DNA from: Streptococcus suis
GTDB taxonomy: Bacteria; Bacillota; Bacilli; Lactobacillales; Streptococcaceae
Length of the DNA: 64,000 nucleotides
Assembly (NCBI GenBank): GCA_029593505.1
Contig: JAKTNI010000002.1
Span: 310,001-374,000 of the forward strand
Direction: 5' to 3'
Below are positions 32,338-41,765 of the stretch, piece by piece; within the stretch, counting starts at the first letter, position 1, and the number at the start of each line of letters is the position of its first letter. The notes under the pieces are model-generated. The model did no database searches. It saw only the letters and a list, made by a program, of their open reading frames with translations, and was not told where the DNA came from. The position numbers and the translations under genes are program-made.

Positions 32338-32664
32338 ATGTACCTAGATGAATTTAAACAATACTTAGAAAATCACGGTCGGACACATGAGCGATTTATA
32401 CAAAAAGCTATAGATTATCACAACACAAAAAATGCCAAACGAACTCCTGCTAGTAAACGTTGGAGTGACGAAAAAATCGAACGTGAAGCTGAAAAAATGT
32501 GGAGCGATATGATTAAAAATGCCTATGAAAAAATCAAGACTAACGGAAAATTCAAGAAACGTTTTATTCATCAAGAAGAAATTGATGACTGGATTCAATT
32601 CATGAATGAGCATGAAATTCTTGATAGTTTTGCTGATAGTGTAGATGAATTGGAATTTGAATAA
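32338..32664 (+). CDS. Lysogeny-module protein of unknown function (108 aa)
   Basis: MYLDEFKQYLENHGRTHERF... is highly charged and helical with no membrane segment. It follows the repressor and lipoprotein in the same direction (TTGGAG upstream) and ends at a pair of direct repeats. It might be a regulator or exclusion protein; no family recognised. Confidence 0.6.
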   Translation: MYLDEFKQYLENHGRTHERFIQKAIDYHNTKNAKRTPASKRWSDEKIEREAEKMWSDMIKNAYEKIKTNGKFKKRFIHQEEIDDWIQFMNEHEILDSFADSVDELEFE

Positions 32665-32735
32665 AATAGTGCAGTAGATTATGTTTTCGTTGCACAATAT
32701 GAAAAAATAGTGCAGTGTATCATGTTTTTGCTGCA
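32663..32735. repeat. Pair of 32-base direct repeats before the integrase gene
   Basis: 32663-32694 and 32704-32735 match at 27 of 32 positions, spaced 41 bases apart; both begin AAAATAGTGCAGT and end TGCA. They could be binding sites for a regulator of integrase expression. Confidence 0.55.
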
Positions 32736-32784
32736 ATAAAAAAAGCCCCACGCTCTCAAAGTTTGGCGACTCTGAGCGTGAGGC
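32735..32784 (-). terminator. Terminator facing leftward, between integrase and the lysogeny operon
   Basis: GCCCCACGCTC and GAGCGTGAGGC pair with one mismatch (18-base loop); the seven-base T run lies on the - strand side. No leftward prophage gene ends here, so it may stop antisense transcription entering from comFA. Confidence 0.65.
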
Positions 32785-32881
32785 AAGTGACAAGAAATAT
32801 TTTTCAAAAGATAGTATCTTTTGAATGTTTTTCTTGTACCCATTTTATCATTTTTTAGGAAATTTTGAAAGAGGTACTAAT

Positions 32882-34318
32882 ATGATTATACAAAGAAAAG
32901 TCGCAATTTACGTTAGGGTCTCCACTACATCACAAGCCGAAGAAGGATACTCTATCGAAGAACAAATCAGTAGCTTACGAAAATACTGCGAAGCTATGAA
33001 CTGGAATGTTTTTCATGAATATGTGGACGCTGGTTTTTCTGGAGGGAAATTAGAGCGACCTGAAATGAGTAACTTAATAAACGATGCAAAGAAACAGCTA
33101 TTTGATACTGTTCTTGTTTACAAATTGGATAGATTATCCCGTAGTGTAAAAGATACACTACACTTGATGCAAGATATTTTTACACCTAGTAAGGTTGATT
33201 TTGTGAGTTTACAAGAAAATATTGATACTTCATCTGCAATGGGAACTCTATTTATCACACTATTGTCAGCTATTTCAGAATTTGAACGAGAACAGATTAC
33301 CGAGCGAATGAAAATGGGAAAAACTGGTCGAGCAAAAGCTGGAAAAGCGATGTCTTGGAGATGGACTGCATTCGGCTATGATTACAACCGTGAAACAGGA
33401 ATTCTAGAGCTTGATCCAGTTAAAGCCCCACTTGTCAAAATGGTATTTGATGAATACTTGAAAGGTACATCGATAGATAGAATTGTCGATAAAATGAATA
33501 GTCTGGATTATACTGGAAAAGATAAACCTTGGGCTCATCATGGTGTGGCTAGCTTACTGGATAATCCCGTATACTACGGAATGAATAGATACAACAATAA
33601 AATTTTTCAAGGAAAACATGAACCTGTCATAGATAAAAAAACATTTGACTTAGTTCAAAAAGAGAGGCAACGCAGAAGACTTGGAACTCCAGAAAGTCAC
33701 AATGCAGCTCCTTGGCAAACAAAATATATAGCAACAAAAGTATGCAGATGTGGCTTATGTGGCGAGAGAATGAAAATCGATATCGGTAAACCTCGAAAAA
33801 GAGACGGCTTTGTACCAATGGTTTATTATTGCAAAAACAGTAGACCGCTTAGGAGCGCTACATGCCAAAATGTGCTATACCAAAAGGATATCGTGGAAGA
33901 TTATATCTTAAAAGAAGTGGCAAAATTACAACAGAATCCATCTATCTTAAGAAAAGGAAGACAACGCACAGATGAGTATGAATTAGAGCGAAAAAGAAAT
34001 AGATTACTTGAGACAATCCAAAAGAATAATAATCAATTATCAAAGTTAAACGACTTATACTTGAATGACCTTATATCACTAGAAGAGCTTAAAAAAAGGT
34101 CTGAAATCCTGATAAAGAGAAAAAAGTATAGCGAGGAAAGACTTGAACTATCTTACGAAACTACAGAAATAGATAAACGTGAACATAAAATTACATCTTT
34201 TTTAGCTTTTCCAGATATTCTGACAGCTGACTACGAAACACAACTACAAGCTGTAGAACTTGTTATTGAAAAAGTCGAGCTAACAAAGGATGATTATAAA
34301 ATATATCTTAGTTTTTAA
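32882..34318 (+). CDS. int: Large serine recombinase (phage integrase)
   Basis: I use ATG 32882 (MIIQRKVAIYVRVSTTSQ), which has AGAGGT upstream; an in-frame ATG 57 bases earlier lacks one. The 478-residue protein has the resolvase domain with nucleophile Ser14 in YVRVS, the KLDRLSRS motif, a recombinase domain, a zinc ribbon (CRCGLCGERM ... YYCKNS) and a long C-terminal coiled coil. Such integrases join short attP/attB sites with no host factor and need a directionality protein to excise. The stop overlaps the stop of truncated comFA, so the gene abuts the attachment site. Confidence 0.95.
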   Translation: MIIQRKVAIYVRVSTTSQAEEGYSIEEQISSLRKYCEAMNWNVFHEYVDAGFSGGKLERPEMSNLINDAKKQLFDTVLVYKLDRLSRSVKDTLHLMQDIFTPSKVDFVSLQENIDTSSAMGTLFITLLSAISEFEREQITERMKMGKTGRAKAGKAMSWRWTAFGYDYNRETGILELDPVKAPLVKMVFDEYLKGTSIDRIVDKMNSLDYTGKDKPWAHHGVASLLDNPVYYGMNRYNNKIFQGKHEPVIDKKTFDLVQKERQRRRLGTPESHNAAPWQTKYIATKVCRCGLCGERMKIDIGKPRKRDGFVPMVYYCKNSRPLRSATCQNVLYQKDIVEDYILKEVAKLQQNPSILRKGRQRTDEYELERKRNRLLETIQKNNNQLSKLNDLYLNDLISLEELKKRSEILIKRKKYSEERLELSYETTEIDKREHKITSFLAFPDILTADYETQLQAVELVIEKVELTKDDYKIYLSF

Positions 34319-34345
34319 CCAATTTTCCTTCCGTTAATGTGTATC
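34314..34345. other. Right prophage attachment junction (attR/attL) inside comFA
   Basis: comFA loses its reading frame just after the codons for INGR, part of the conserved helicase motif VI, and gains the sequence of a stop shared with the integrase end. The crossover must lie within about these bases; the exact core cannot be given without the left junction or an empty site. Confidence 0.7.
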
Positions 34346-35496
34346 AAACTAGAAGAGGTATAAAGGTGATGATTGGCTTGAACGACAAAGACATCAACAC
34401 CCGGAAACGTAACACCACGCTCTAAAATCGTTGTCGATACTAAAATCGTCACTTCCTTTTGGCGAAAAGCATCAATAATTTCTAGGCGTTTTTCCGTCCG
34501 ACTGGATACAAAAGCAATTTTCTCATTCGGAAATTCTGCTTGTAGTATTTTTGTAAAGAGTTCTCCCGTTGCAATTTCTGGAGTAAAGATCAGCAATGGA
34601 TCGTGACTTTTGCGCTGTTTTTGTATAGCATTTTTTAATGGAGCAACCAACTTCCCCTTCTTTAGTTTAGCTTCAAATTGACGAAACCAGATTTTTTTAG
34701 GAATAACTAAAGGGTTCCCATGGAAGCGTCTTGGAAGGCTAAGGCGTTCCAATTGACCCGATTTTACTTTTTGGTCTAGCGTTTCTGTCGAAGTAGCTGT
34801 TAAAAACACCTGCACCCCATCGGGTTTGACTGCATTTTCTACTGCTCTGTACAACATAGGATTATCTACATAAGGAAAAGCATCTACCTCATCTATGATA
34901 AGCAAATCAAAAGCTTGATAAAATTTTAACAGTTGATGAGTAGTAGCCACAACTAAAGGTGTACGAAAATAAGCTTCTGATGCTCCGTGTAATAAACTGA
35001 TTGGTACTGAAAAGTCTTTCTGTAACCTTTTATAAAGCTCAATACAAACATCTATCCGCGGACTCGCTAAACAGACAGCTCCTCCTCTATCAACGACAGA
35101 AGCTACCGCTTGATATATCATTTCTGTTTTTCCTGCACCCGTCACTGCATGAACTAAAGTAGGTTGCTTCTTTTGAATATTGACTACTAAACAATCAGAT
35201 ATGGCCTGTTGCCAATCTGTCAATTGACCTCTCCATTTGAGAGAATGGGTCATTGGAAATTCTTCTTGCGGAAAATAGTAAAGCTCCTCATCTGTCCGAA
35301 CTCTCCCCAACAGCAAGCAAGTTCTACAGTAATAGGCACCATTGGGTAGTTGATTTCTCTCGTCAAAAGGCGTCATACATCGGAAGCACTTATGTGTTTC
35401 AGTCATACTCGGAATGACTATCGCCTGAAGTCTCTCCGTTTCACTTAATTGATATTTGGTAAATAATCTACCCTGCTTATCTTTTAATTCTTCCAT
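34315..35496 (-). pseudogene. comFA: comFA, late competence DNA helicase, 3' end displaced by the prophage
   Basis: The 393 visible codons carry a four-cysteine zinc region (CFRCMTPF ... CRTC), Walker A AVTGAGKTE, the DEVD box IIDEVDAFP and helicase C motifs to SSLIHINGR, then KIG-stop. ComFA normally continues with GRVGR and ~40-60 more residues, so motif VI is broken and the ATPase should not work. ComFA pulls transforming DNA into the cell. comFC, usually next in the operon, must lie beyond the prophage and be cut off from this promoter. The start is GTG 35499 or ATG 35496; I use the ATG. Confidence 0.9.
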
Positions 35497-35552
35497 CACC
35501 TATTTATCCGGAATTTCTTGTCAGTTTTGAAAAAAATTAGTACAATTTTAGT

Positions 35553-36185
35553 ATGAAAAACTTTAAAACAATTAAGCATGACGGTACTGTTGAAGAAGAA
35601 ATCAAAAAATCACGATTTCTGTGTTCTGTTAAAAGAATTGCCAGTGAAGAAGAGGCACGCGCTTTTATCCATCAAATCAAAAAAGAACACCACAAAGCAA
35701 ACCATCATTGCTCCGCCTTTATCCTAGGAGAAAATATGGAGATTAAGCGTTCATCAGATGACGGAGAACCATCTGGTACTGCTGGTGTCCCTATGTTAAC
35801 TGTACTCGAAAATCATGCATTAACCAATCTTGTAGTCGTCGTCACGCGTTATTTTGGTGGAGTAAAACTAGGAGCTGGAGGGTTAATTCGTGCCTATTCT
35901 GGCGCTGTTGCAAAAATAATCAAAGAAATAGGTAAGGTAGAGGTAAAGGAACAAGACGGACTTTCTATTTCTATGTCCTATGCCCACTACCAAGAATTTG
36001 CGAATTGGAGAGCTGAAGTCTGTTTAGAAGAATATGATACACAGTTCACAACAGAAGTTTCCACAACGATTTTCACAGATAAAGAAAAGGTTGAGGAAAT
36101 CACTGCTAGCCTAACAGAATTTTACAGTGGAAAAATCACTATCCAGAAAACAGGCACTAGAATGGTTGAAGTGCCGATACATTAA
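35553..36185 (+). CDS. yigZ: YigZ/IMPACT family protein
   Basis: This 210-residue protein has the IMPACT N-terminal signature ([28 protein letters not shown] split as HHCSAF and [16 protein letters not shown], then [19 protein letters not shown]) and a C-terminal domain of unknown function. It is divergent from comFA, as in other streptococci. Role not defined; possibly linked to translation control. Confidence 0.9.
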   Translation: MKNFKTIKHDGTVEEEIKKSRFLCSVKRIASEEEARAFIHQIKKEHHKANHHCSAFILGENMEIKRSSDDGEPSGTAGVPMLTVLENHALTNLVVVVTRYFGGVKLGAGGLIRAYSGAVAKIIKEIGKVEVKEQDGLSISMSYAHYQEFANWRAEVCLEEYDTQFTTEVSTTIFTDKEKVEEITASLTEFYSGKITIQKTGTRMVEVPIH

Positions 36186-36213
36186 AAAAAGCTATCATTG
36201 CAATAGCTTTTTT
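36185..36213 (+). terminator. Intrinsic terminator after yigZ
   Basis: AAAAAAGCTAT and ATAGCTTTTTT pair perfectly around CATTGCA, overlapping the yigZ stop. Confidence 0.75.
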
Positions 36214-36273
36214 ATATTGTACTTTAAGAACCAAATATTTTATACTATAGATGATATTACTTGGAGGTATCTT

Positions 36274-37200
36274 ATGGCTATTTATCAACACATTACACAA
36301 TTGGTGGGGAATACCCCTATTATAAAACTCAACAATATTGTCCCAAAAGATGCTGCAGAAGTCTATGTAAAATTAGAAGCTTTTAATCCCGGCTCATCTG
36401 TAAAAGATCGGATTGCTCTAGCTATGATTGAAGATGCTGAGAATGCGGGTATCATCAAACCTGGTGATACAATTGTAGAACCAACTAGTGGAAACACCGG
36501 AATAGGCTTAGCATGGGTCGGTGCAGCAAAAGGCTATCATGTAATTATTGTAATGCCTGAAACGATGAGTATCGAGCGTCGAAAAATCATTCAAGCTTAT
36601 GGAGCTGAACTTGTACTAACTCCAGGTAGCGAAGGAATGAAAGGAGCTATTGCTAAAGCACAAGAAATTGCTGAAGATAGAGGAGCTTGGCTTCCATTAC
36701 AGTTTGAAAATCCATCCAATCCCAAAATTCATGAAAAAACAACAGGACAGGAAATTTTGGAAGATTTTGGAACAACTGGCTTAGACGCTTTTGTATCTGG
36801 TGTCGGAACAGGAGGAACTGTTAGCGGTGTTTCTCATACATTAAAAGCAGCTAACCCAGCTATTGCAATCTACGCCGTAGAAGCAGATGAATCTGCTGTT
36901 CTTTCTGGTGAAGCACCCGGTCCTCATAAAATTCAAGGGATTTCTGCGGGATTCATTCCTGGTACATTAGATACTACTGCTTACGATGACATCATCCGAG
37001 TGAAGTCAGATGATGCTTTGGCTACAGGACGTGCGATCGGTCAGCAGGAGGGATTCCTAGTAGGAATTTCTGCAGGAGCCGCAGTCCATGCAGCTATTGA
37101 AGTTGCTAAAAAATTAGGAGCAGGAAAAAAAGTACTCGCTATTTTAGCTGATAACGGTGAACGCTACCTTTCAACAGCACTGTATGAGGTAAAACAGTAA
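36274..37200 (+). CDS. cysK: Cysteine synthase A
   Basis: ATG 36274 ([19 protein letters not shown]) has GGAGG seven bases upstream; an upstream in-frame start overlapping yigZ is rejected. The 308-residue O-acetylserine sulfhydrylase has PLP lysine in [11 protein letters not shown], the TSGNTGIG loop and GTGGTVSGV phosphate-binding loop. It makes cysteine from O-acetylserine and sulfide. A possible promoter (TTGTAC...TATACT) lies at 36217-36246. Confidence 0.95.
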   Translation: MAIYQHITQLVGNTPIIKLNNIVPKDAAEVYVKLEAFNPGSSVKDRIALAMIEDAENAGIIKPGDTIVEPTSGNTGIGLAWVGAAKGYHVIIVMPETMSIERRKIIQAYGAELVLTPGSEGMKGAIAKAQEIAEDRGAWLPLQFENPSNPKIHEKTTGQEILEDFGTTGLDAFVSGVGTGGTVSGVSHTLKAANPAIAIYAVEADESAVLSGEAPGPHKIQGISAGFIPGTLDTTAYDDIIRVKSDDALATGRAIGQQEGFLVGISAGAAVHAAIEVAKKLGAGKKVLAILADNGERYLSTALYEVKQ

Positions 37201-37250
37201 TCTAATCGTACCCAAAAGAAGAATAGAATTTTTCTTGGTATTTCAAGTTG

Positions 37251-37282
37251 ACAACCTTTATTACTACAGTAAAGGTTGTTTT
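37251..37282 (+). terminator. Intrinsic terminator after cysK
   Basis: ACAACCTTTA / TAAAGGTTGT (ten pairs) followed by TTTG. Confidence 0.75.
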
Positions 37283-37342
37283 GTGTCTATTTAATCATCT
37301 TACATTTGTCCCTAACTTAATGAAACAACAAACATATACCAA

Positions 37343-37368
37343 AAAAGCATAACTTTTGTCATGCTTTT
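37343..37368. terminator. Terminator shared by cysK side and the 37371 gene
   Basis: AAAAGCAT / ATGCTTTT around a ten-base loop with A and T runs on either side; works best for the leftward gene ending at 37371. Confidence 0.6.
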
Positions 37369-37370
37369 CT

Positions 37371-37778
37371 TTATTTTTTATTCAGTGCTTCAATAATTCG
37401 ATCTGTATTTGCTGCATTGTTCGTATGATTATATCTTCGTTGAATTAGACTTTCAATCGTATCTTTACAAGACAGTAAATTTGATTTTTCAAATACAACC
37501 GCGTTAATAGTATAGCTTCCGCCTGACGTAAAGTTCAATTGCAAAAATGTTTGAAATGAACTTAATACAGTCAGTATACCATAAGCAGCTACTATCAAAC
37601 CACCTATCAATGATGCACCTAACATCCCCAGTCCAACTAGCGCGAAAATAATCCCCCAAATAAATGATTTAAAATCCAATCTAAATGAATCATCAACAGT
37701 TGCAATCTGTTCAACTGGAATAGTTTTATTGCTACTTCCAAAAGGAATGACTTTTAAAATGATATTAGGATTAGACAC
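37371..37778 (-). CDS. Small membrane protein with PH-like N-terminus, unknown function
   Basis: This 135-residue protein has an N-terminal beta-rich part (IILKVIPFGSSNKTIPVEQI), two close hydrophobic segments (residues ~38-73, rich in G, L, I and A) and a charged C-terminus. The layout is like short PH-domain membrane proteins of Firmicutes. It lies between cysK and clpP with its own terminator. Confidence 0.6.
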   Translation of the reverse strand: MSNPNIILKVIPFGSSNKTIPVEQIATVDDSFRLDFKSFIWGIIFALVGLGMLGASLIGGLIVAAYGILTVLSSFQTFLQLNFTSGGSYTINAVVFEKSNLLSCKDTIESLIQRRYNHTNNAANTDRIIEALNKK

Positions 37779-37817
37779 CTTTATAAAGTCTCTCCAGTGT
37801 GACCGAATATTTTTTAG

Positions 37818-37853
37818 AAAAAATATCGAAGTCTTAAATGGACTTCGATATTT
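37818..37853 (-). terminator. Intrinsic terminator after clpP
   Basis: AAATATCGAAGTC / GACTTCGATATTT (13 pairs) followed by six T on the - strand. Confidence 0.85.
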
Positions 37854-37857
37854 ACTA

Positions 37858-38445
37858 TTATTTTGCTACATTATTCATAATCTGGTCAATGAAACCATAT
37901 TCCAAAGTTTCTTCTGCGGTCATCCAATAGTCACGTTCTGCATCTTTGTGAATTTGTTTAACCGTTTTACCAGAATTATCTGCTAAGATTTTTTCTAATT
38001 TATTACGAGTTTTAAGCAAGTGTTCTGCTGCGATTGCCATATCTGTTTGCTGGGTACCGCCACCTGTACCACCCATCGGCTGATGAATCATATACTCAGC
38101 ATTCGGAAGCATAAAGCGTTTCCCTTTCGCTCCACTTGAGGCAATAATAGTCCCCATACTCGCAGCTGTTCCCATGACGATTGTTTGCACATCTGCCTTA
38201 ATAAAGTTCATTGTATCCACAATCGCTAAGCCAGCTGACACAGAACCGCCGGGTGTATTGACATATAGATAAATATCTTTTGTCGGATCTTGAGCATCAA
38301 GGAAAAGCAATTGGGCAATAATAGAGTTAGCCATATTATCCTCAACTGGACCTGTCAACATGATAATACGATCTTTTAACAAGCGTGAATAAATATCATA
38401 CGAACGCTCACCACGGCTGGTTTGTTCAATAACTACTGGAATCAT
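37858..38445 (-). CDS. clpP: ATP-dependent Clp protease proteolytic subunit
   Basis: This 195-residue protein begins [20 protein letters not shown] and has catalytic Ser in GTAASMGT, His in MIHQPMGG and Asp in the ERDYWM region. It forms the tetradecameric ClpP barrel that degrades proteins delivered by ClpX/C/E; in streptococci it influences competence and stress survival. Promoter and CtsR operator lie directly upstream. Confidence 0.97.
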   Translation of the reverse strand: MIPVVIEQTSRGERSYDIYSRLLKDRIIMLTGPVEDNMANSIIAQLLFLDAQDPTKDIYLYVNTPGGSVSAGLAIVDTMNFIKADVQTIVMGTAASMGTIIASSGAKGKRFMLPNAEYMIHQPMGGTGGGTQQTDMAIAAEHLLKTRNKLEKILADNSGKTVKQIHKDAERDYWMTAEETLEYGFIDQIMNNVAK

Positions 38446-38477
38446 AATAGTACTCCTTTTCGAGATTTTCTTTACTC

Positions 38478-38507
38478 ATTATATAGAAATAGTCAAAAAA
38501 GGTCAAA
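38478..38507 (-). promoter_or_regulatory. clpP promoter with CtsR operator
   Basis: On the - strand TTGACC (38506-38501), 17 bases, TATAAT (38483-38478). The + strand reads AGTCAAA-AAA-GGTCAAA (38491-38507), the CtsR heptad direct repeat. The operator covers the -35, so CtsR should block clpP until heat or protein stress. Confidence 0.85.
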
Positions 38508-38520
38508 TATAAAACATAAT

Positions 38521-38551
38521 AAAAAAGAAATCACGTGTTGATTTCTTTTTT
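38521..38551 (-). terminator. Intrinsic terminator after upp
   Basis: AAAAAAGAAATC / GATTTCTTTTTT around ACGTGTT; ends leftward upp transcription. Confidence 0.8.
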
Positions 38552-38556
38552 TCTAT

Positions 38557-39186
38557 CTATTTCGTTCCGAAAAGACGATCTCCAGCATCTCCGAGACCAG
38601 GAACAATATAGCCTTTTTCATTAAGTTTTTCATCTAAGGCTGCCGTAAATATATCAATATCTGGATGAGCATCTTGAAGAGCTTTTACTCCTTCTGGTGC
38701 AGAAACAAGAGCTACAAATTTGATATTAGAAGCACCACGTTTTTTCAATGAATCCACCGCTAGAATAGCTGAACCACCTGTAGCCAACATCGGATCCACC
38801 ACCAAAATATGACGTTGATTAATATCTTCTGGTAATTTCACTAAATATTCAACGGGCTGCAACGTTTCTTCATCTCGATACATACCAATATGTCCTACTT
38901 TTGCTGCTGGCACCAAACTAAGTAAACCATCAACCATACCAACTCCTGCACGAAGAATAGGAACAATTGCTAACTTTTTACCAGCAATTTGTTTTTGAAT
39001 CGTATTCGTAATCGGTGTTTCAATCTCCACATCTTCAAGTGGTAAGTCACGCAACACCTCATAGCCCATCAACATTGCAATCTCATTAACCAACTCACGA
39101 AAATCTTTTGTTGAAGTAGAGGTCCGACGTAAGATGGACAACTTATGTTGAATGAGTGGGTGTGAAATGACTTGGAATTTACCCAT
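38557..39186 (-). CDS. upp: Uracil phosphoribosyltransferase
   Basis: I use ATG 39186 ([19 protein letters not shown]), which has AGAGAGG upstream, not the in-frame start at 39219. The 209-residue enzyme has the PRPP loop [12 protein letters not shown] and the GIxxG-type C-terminus [17 protein letters not shown]. It converts uracil and PRPP to UMP in pyrimidine salvage. Adjacent to clpP as in many streptococci. Confidence 0.97.
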   Translation of the reverse strand: MGKFQVISHPLIQHKLSILRRTSTSTKDFRELVNEIAMLMGYEVLRDLPLEDVEIETPITNTIQKQIAGKKLAIVPILRAGVGMVDGLLSLVPAAKVGHIGMYRDEETLQPVEYLVKLPEDINQRHILVVDPMLATGGSAILAVDSLKKRGASNIKFVALVSAPEGVKALQDAHPDIDIFTAALDEKLNEKGYIVPGLGDAGDRLFGTK

Positions 39187-39403
39187 GATAATAAAACCTC
39201 TCTTTTTTGTTTTTTTCATTTTACCAAAAAACTGGAAAAATTGCTTGAGATTTATTATATTTTTTAACTATAAGCACATAAAATGATTTATAGATAAATA
39301 TTTGAAATATAAAGTTCATGTCAATAAACAATATTGTGTCATATATAAGAGTTAAAAACATCTGTTTCTTACTGTTTATTAACTATATAAATTAGCACTA
39401 TAA

Positions 39404-40855
39404 CTACACTAGAAAGATGTTTTTTCTTTGATTTCCTTTTATCTCAAAAATATCAAATATTTTCTCTTTCAAGTTAGCTGTCAAACTGGCTGTAACACCT
39501 GCATCTTGATTTTCCCAGCTAATTGTTAGTGCATGTTCATCCACCATTGTAACTGTAAAGTTTCCATCAAAAGCAGGGCTAGTATTGCGAAATTGAAGAA
39601 GTTTAATGAGTGCTTGAACCACTGGACGTTTTACTTCTTGTTCAATTTCATCCAACTCATAATAATGACGATTAATATTACGTCCTTCCTTGGTTGATTC
39701 AAGTAGTTCAATATCGTTTTCTCCTGCTAAAAGACCAACATAGTAAATTTGAGGAATTCCTGGAGCAAAGCATTGGAGAACTCGTGCTAAAAGATAGGAT
39801 TGATCATCATTTCCTAGAGCTGAATAGTAAGTACAGTTTATCTGATAAATATCTAAATTATTATAAGCTTCCGTACTATAAATCTTTTTTACGTTAGCTC
39901 CTTGAGCATAGAGAGCTTCCCTAGTCTCTTCTATTTCTTCATCTGTTAACAAATCTTTAACATCTACTACCCCAATACCATCATGTGTATCTAACGTCGT
40001 AAATTGTTTGCGAGGACAAATCTCCATCCAATGTACTAAACGTTTAACCGTACCTGAATACAAAGAATGAAGAACCAACATTGGAAGAGCAAAATCATAA
40101 ACATAATAGTCTTGCGATGCAATTTTTTTCTGTATCGTATAATGCTCGTGAATTTCAGGTAGAATTTCTATACCTCTTGGTGCTAAAAGTTGACATGGAA
40201 AATGAAGCATTTCCCAAATATCAGGCTCCACAAAGAAACAATTGGTTCCGATTTTTTTGTTAGCATAAGCAAAGGCATCCAAACGAATAATGGAGGCACC
40301 ATGTTCTGCCAACTGTTCCAAAGTTTCTTGGATGAATCGTCGTGTTGTCTCTGTTGTCACATCCAAGTCAATCTGCTCTTCATCAAAAGTACACCATACT
40401 TTTTCCTCGCTGCCATCTGCAAACTTAGCAATTCTATAGGGGGCACGAGGTTTACGCTTATAAATCAAATCGACATCTTCTTGAGTCGGTTCCCCATTTG
40501 GCCAAAAGTTTTTATAGCGAATGAATAAATCCACATAAGCAGAGTCATCTTTCTTTTCCAAAAAGTCCAAGAAATATGGTGATTGTGCTGAAATATGGTT
40601 GATCATAAAATCAAACATCAAATAGTATTCTTTCCCGAGAACCTCAATATCTTCCCAATCACCAAACGCTTCATCCACTTTAGTATAGTCCATTGGTGCA
40701 AAACCACGATCACCTGAAGATGGATAGAATGGAAGAATATGAATACCTCCCACAACATCCTTTAATGGACCCTCAAGAACTTTTTTCAAATCCTTGAGAT
40801 TCTTACCTAAACTATCAGAATAAGTAATCAGCATAGCTTGATTTTTAATTTTCAT
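39404..40855 (-). CDS. gtfA: Sucrose phosphorylase (GH13)
   Basis: ATG 40855 ([17 protein letters not shown]) follows AAAGGAG. The 483-residue enzyme has GH13 regions: nucleophile Asp in [10 protein letters not shown], acid/base Glu in ILPEIHEHY and transition-state Asp in LDTHDGIGV. It splits sucrose with phosphate into glucose-1-phosphate and fructose inside the cell. Last gene of the msm-type operon; sucrose comes from raffinose after Aga removes galactose. Confidence 0.95.
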   Translation of the reverse strand: MKIKNQAMLITYSDSLGKNLKDLKKVLEGPLKDVVGGIHILPFYPSSGDRGFAPMDYTKVDEAFGDWEDIEVLGKEYYLMFDFMINHISAQSPYFLDFLEKKDDSAYVDLFIRYKNFWPNGEPTQEDVDLIYKRKPRAPYRIAKFADGSEEKVWCTFDEEQIDLDVTTETTRRFIQETLEQLAEHGASIIRLDAFAYANKKIGTNCFFVEPDIWEMLHFPCQLLAPRGIEILPEIHEHYTIQKKIASQDYYVYDFALPMLVLHSLYSGTVKRLVHWMEICPRKQFTTLDTHDGIGVVDVKDLLTDEEIEETREALYAQGANVKKIYSTEAYNNLDIYQINCTYYSALGNDDQSYLLARVLQCFAPGIPQIYYVGLLAGENDIELLESTKEGRNINRHYYELDEIEQEVKRPVVQALIKLLQFRNTSPAFDGNFTVTMVDEHALTISWENQDAGVTASLTANLKEKIFDIFEIKGNQRKNIFLV

Positions 40856-40924
40856 AGATTTTCTCCTTTGTAAGCCTTCTCTTTTAGGGTTATTTGAAAA
40901 GGTTGAGCAATTCAACCTTTAGAT

Positions 40925-41755
40925 TTATTTGACAGAACCACTCGTCATACCTGAAATAATATGTTTTTGGAAGATTAGATAGACAAGTAGTATTGGAATA
41001 ATTCCTACTACATAGGATGCAAATGATGGTCCATAGTCGCTAAAGTACATTCCTTTGTAATTGTATTGAAACAGTGGCAAGGTCCACATTGCTTGATCTC
41101 TATTCAAGACTAATAATGGTAGCAGAAAATCATTCCAAACCCATAAAGCATTGATAATTAAAATAGTTGCGTGCATCGGTTTCATAAGCGGAAAAACAAT
41201 TTTCCAATACATCATAAACTTATCACACCCATCAATGGCTGCTGCCTCATCCATTTCTTCAGGCACAATTGTCTTGATATAACCTACATAGAGAAAAAGA
41301 GCTTGGGGTACCGCATAAGTTAAGTATAAAATAATCAATCCAACAATATTATTAAGACCAATACTAGACATCAATTTTGTCATTGGAAGCATAATCACTT
41401 GAAAAGGAACAAAAATACCGATAATTAAGAAAAAGTAAATAACATTAAACACCGTTTGTCTTTTCATTTGACGAGCAACAGCAAAAGCTGCCATTGGAAT
41501 AATCAATAAGATTAAAGCAACTGCTAAAACAGTAATTAAAGCTGAATTGCTAAAATATTGAACAATTCCATCTGAAAAAAGGCGTTCATAATTCATCAAT
41601 GTAAATTGTTTCGGTAACCCAAAAAAGTTTCCTGTAATTTCTTTTGTCGGTTTGAATGAACTAATAATCGTTACTAAAAGCGGAATAAACATAAATAAAA
41701 TACCACAAAAAAGTACCAAATAGACCCACCAGTTCGTTTGTTTTTGATGCCTCAT
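40925..41755 (-). CDS. msmG: Multiple-sugar ABC transporter permease
   Basis: ATG 41755 (MRHQKQTNWWVYLVLFCG) follows GGAGG; the longer in-frame start overlaps msmF. The 276-residue protein has six hydrophobic segments and the EAA loop (EEMDEAAAIDGCDKFMMY). It forms the membrane channel with MsmF. Confidence 0.93.
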   Translation of the reverse strand: MRHQKQTNWWVYLVLFCGILFMFIPLLVTIISSFKPTKEITGNFFGLPKQFTLMNYERLFSDGIVQYFSNSALITVLAVALILLIIPMAAFAVARQMKRQTVFNVIYFFLIIGIFVPFQVIMLPMTKLMSSIGLNNIVGLIILYLTYAVPQALFLYVGYIKTIVPEEMDEAAAIDGCDKFMMYWKIVFPLMKPMHATILIINALWVWNDFLLPLLVLNRDQAMWTLPLFQYNYKGMYFSDYGPSFASYVVGIIPILLVYLIFQKHIISGMTSGSVK

Positions 41756-41765
41756 ATTTATCCTC

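Larger units (their letters stand above)
1..34320. mobile_element. Temperate siphophage prophage (left end outside window) inserted in comFA
   Basis: A nearly complete prophage runs from the window edge to the integrase stop at 34318. The order is integrase, repressor, cro, early and recombination genes, late regulator, tRNA/ncRNA region, terminase, head and tail, which is classic for a temperate siphophage. Lysis genes (holin, endolysin), the tail fibre and the left attachment site are missing because the window starts inside the tail endopeptidase gene. Most genes are on the - strand; the lysogeny genes and integrase are on +. The right boundary is where the integrase stop overlaps the premature stop of comFA. 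Confidence 0.95.

Noticed and set aside
32365..32793. 142-codon - strand frame opposite the 108-residue gene
   Set aside because: No ribosome binding site, and it crosses the repeats and the terminator; an antisense shadow.
35505..35512. TCCGGATA before comFA as a ComX (cin) box
   Set aside because: It matches TACGAATA at only six of eight positions and lies too close to the start codon, which would place transcription start inside the gene.
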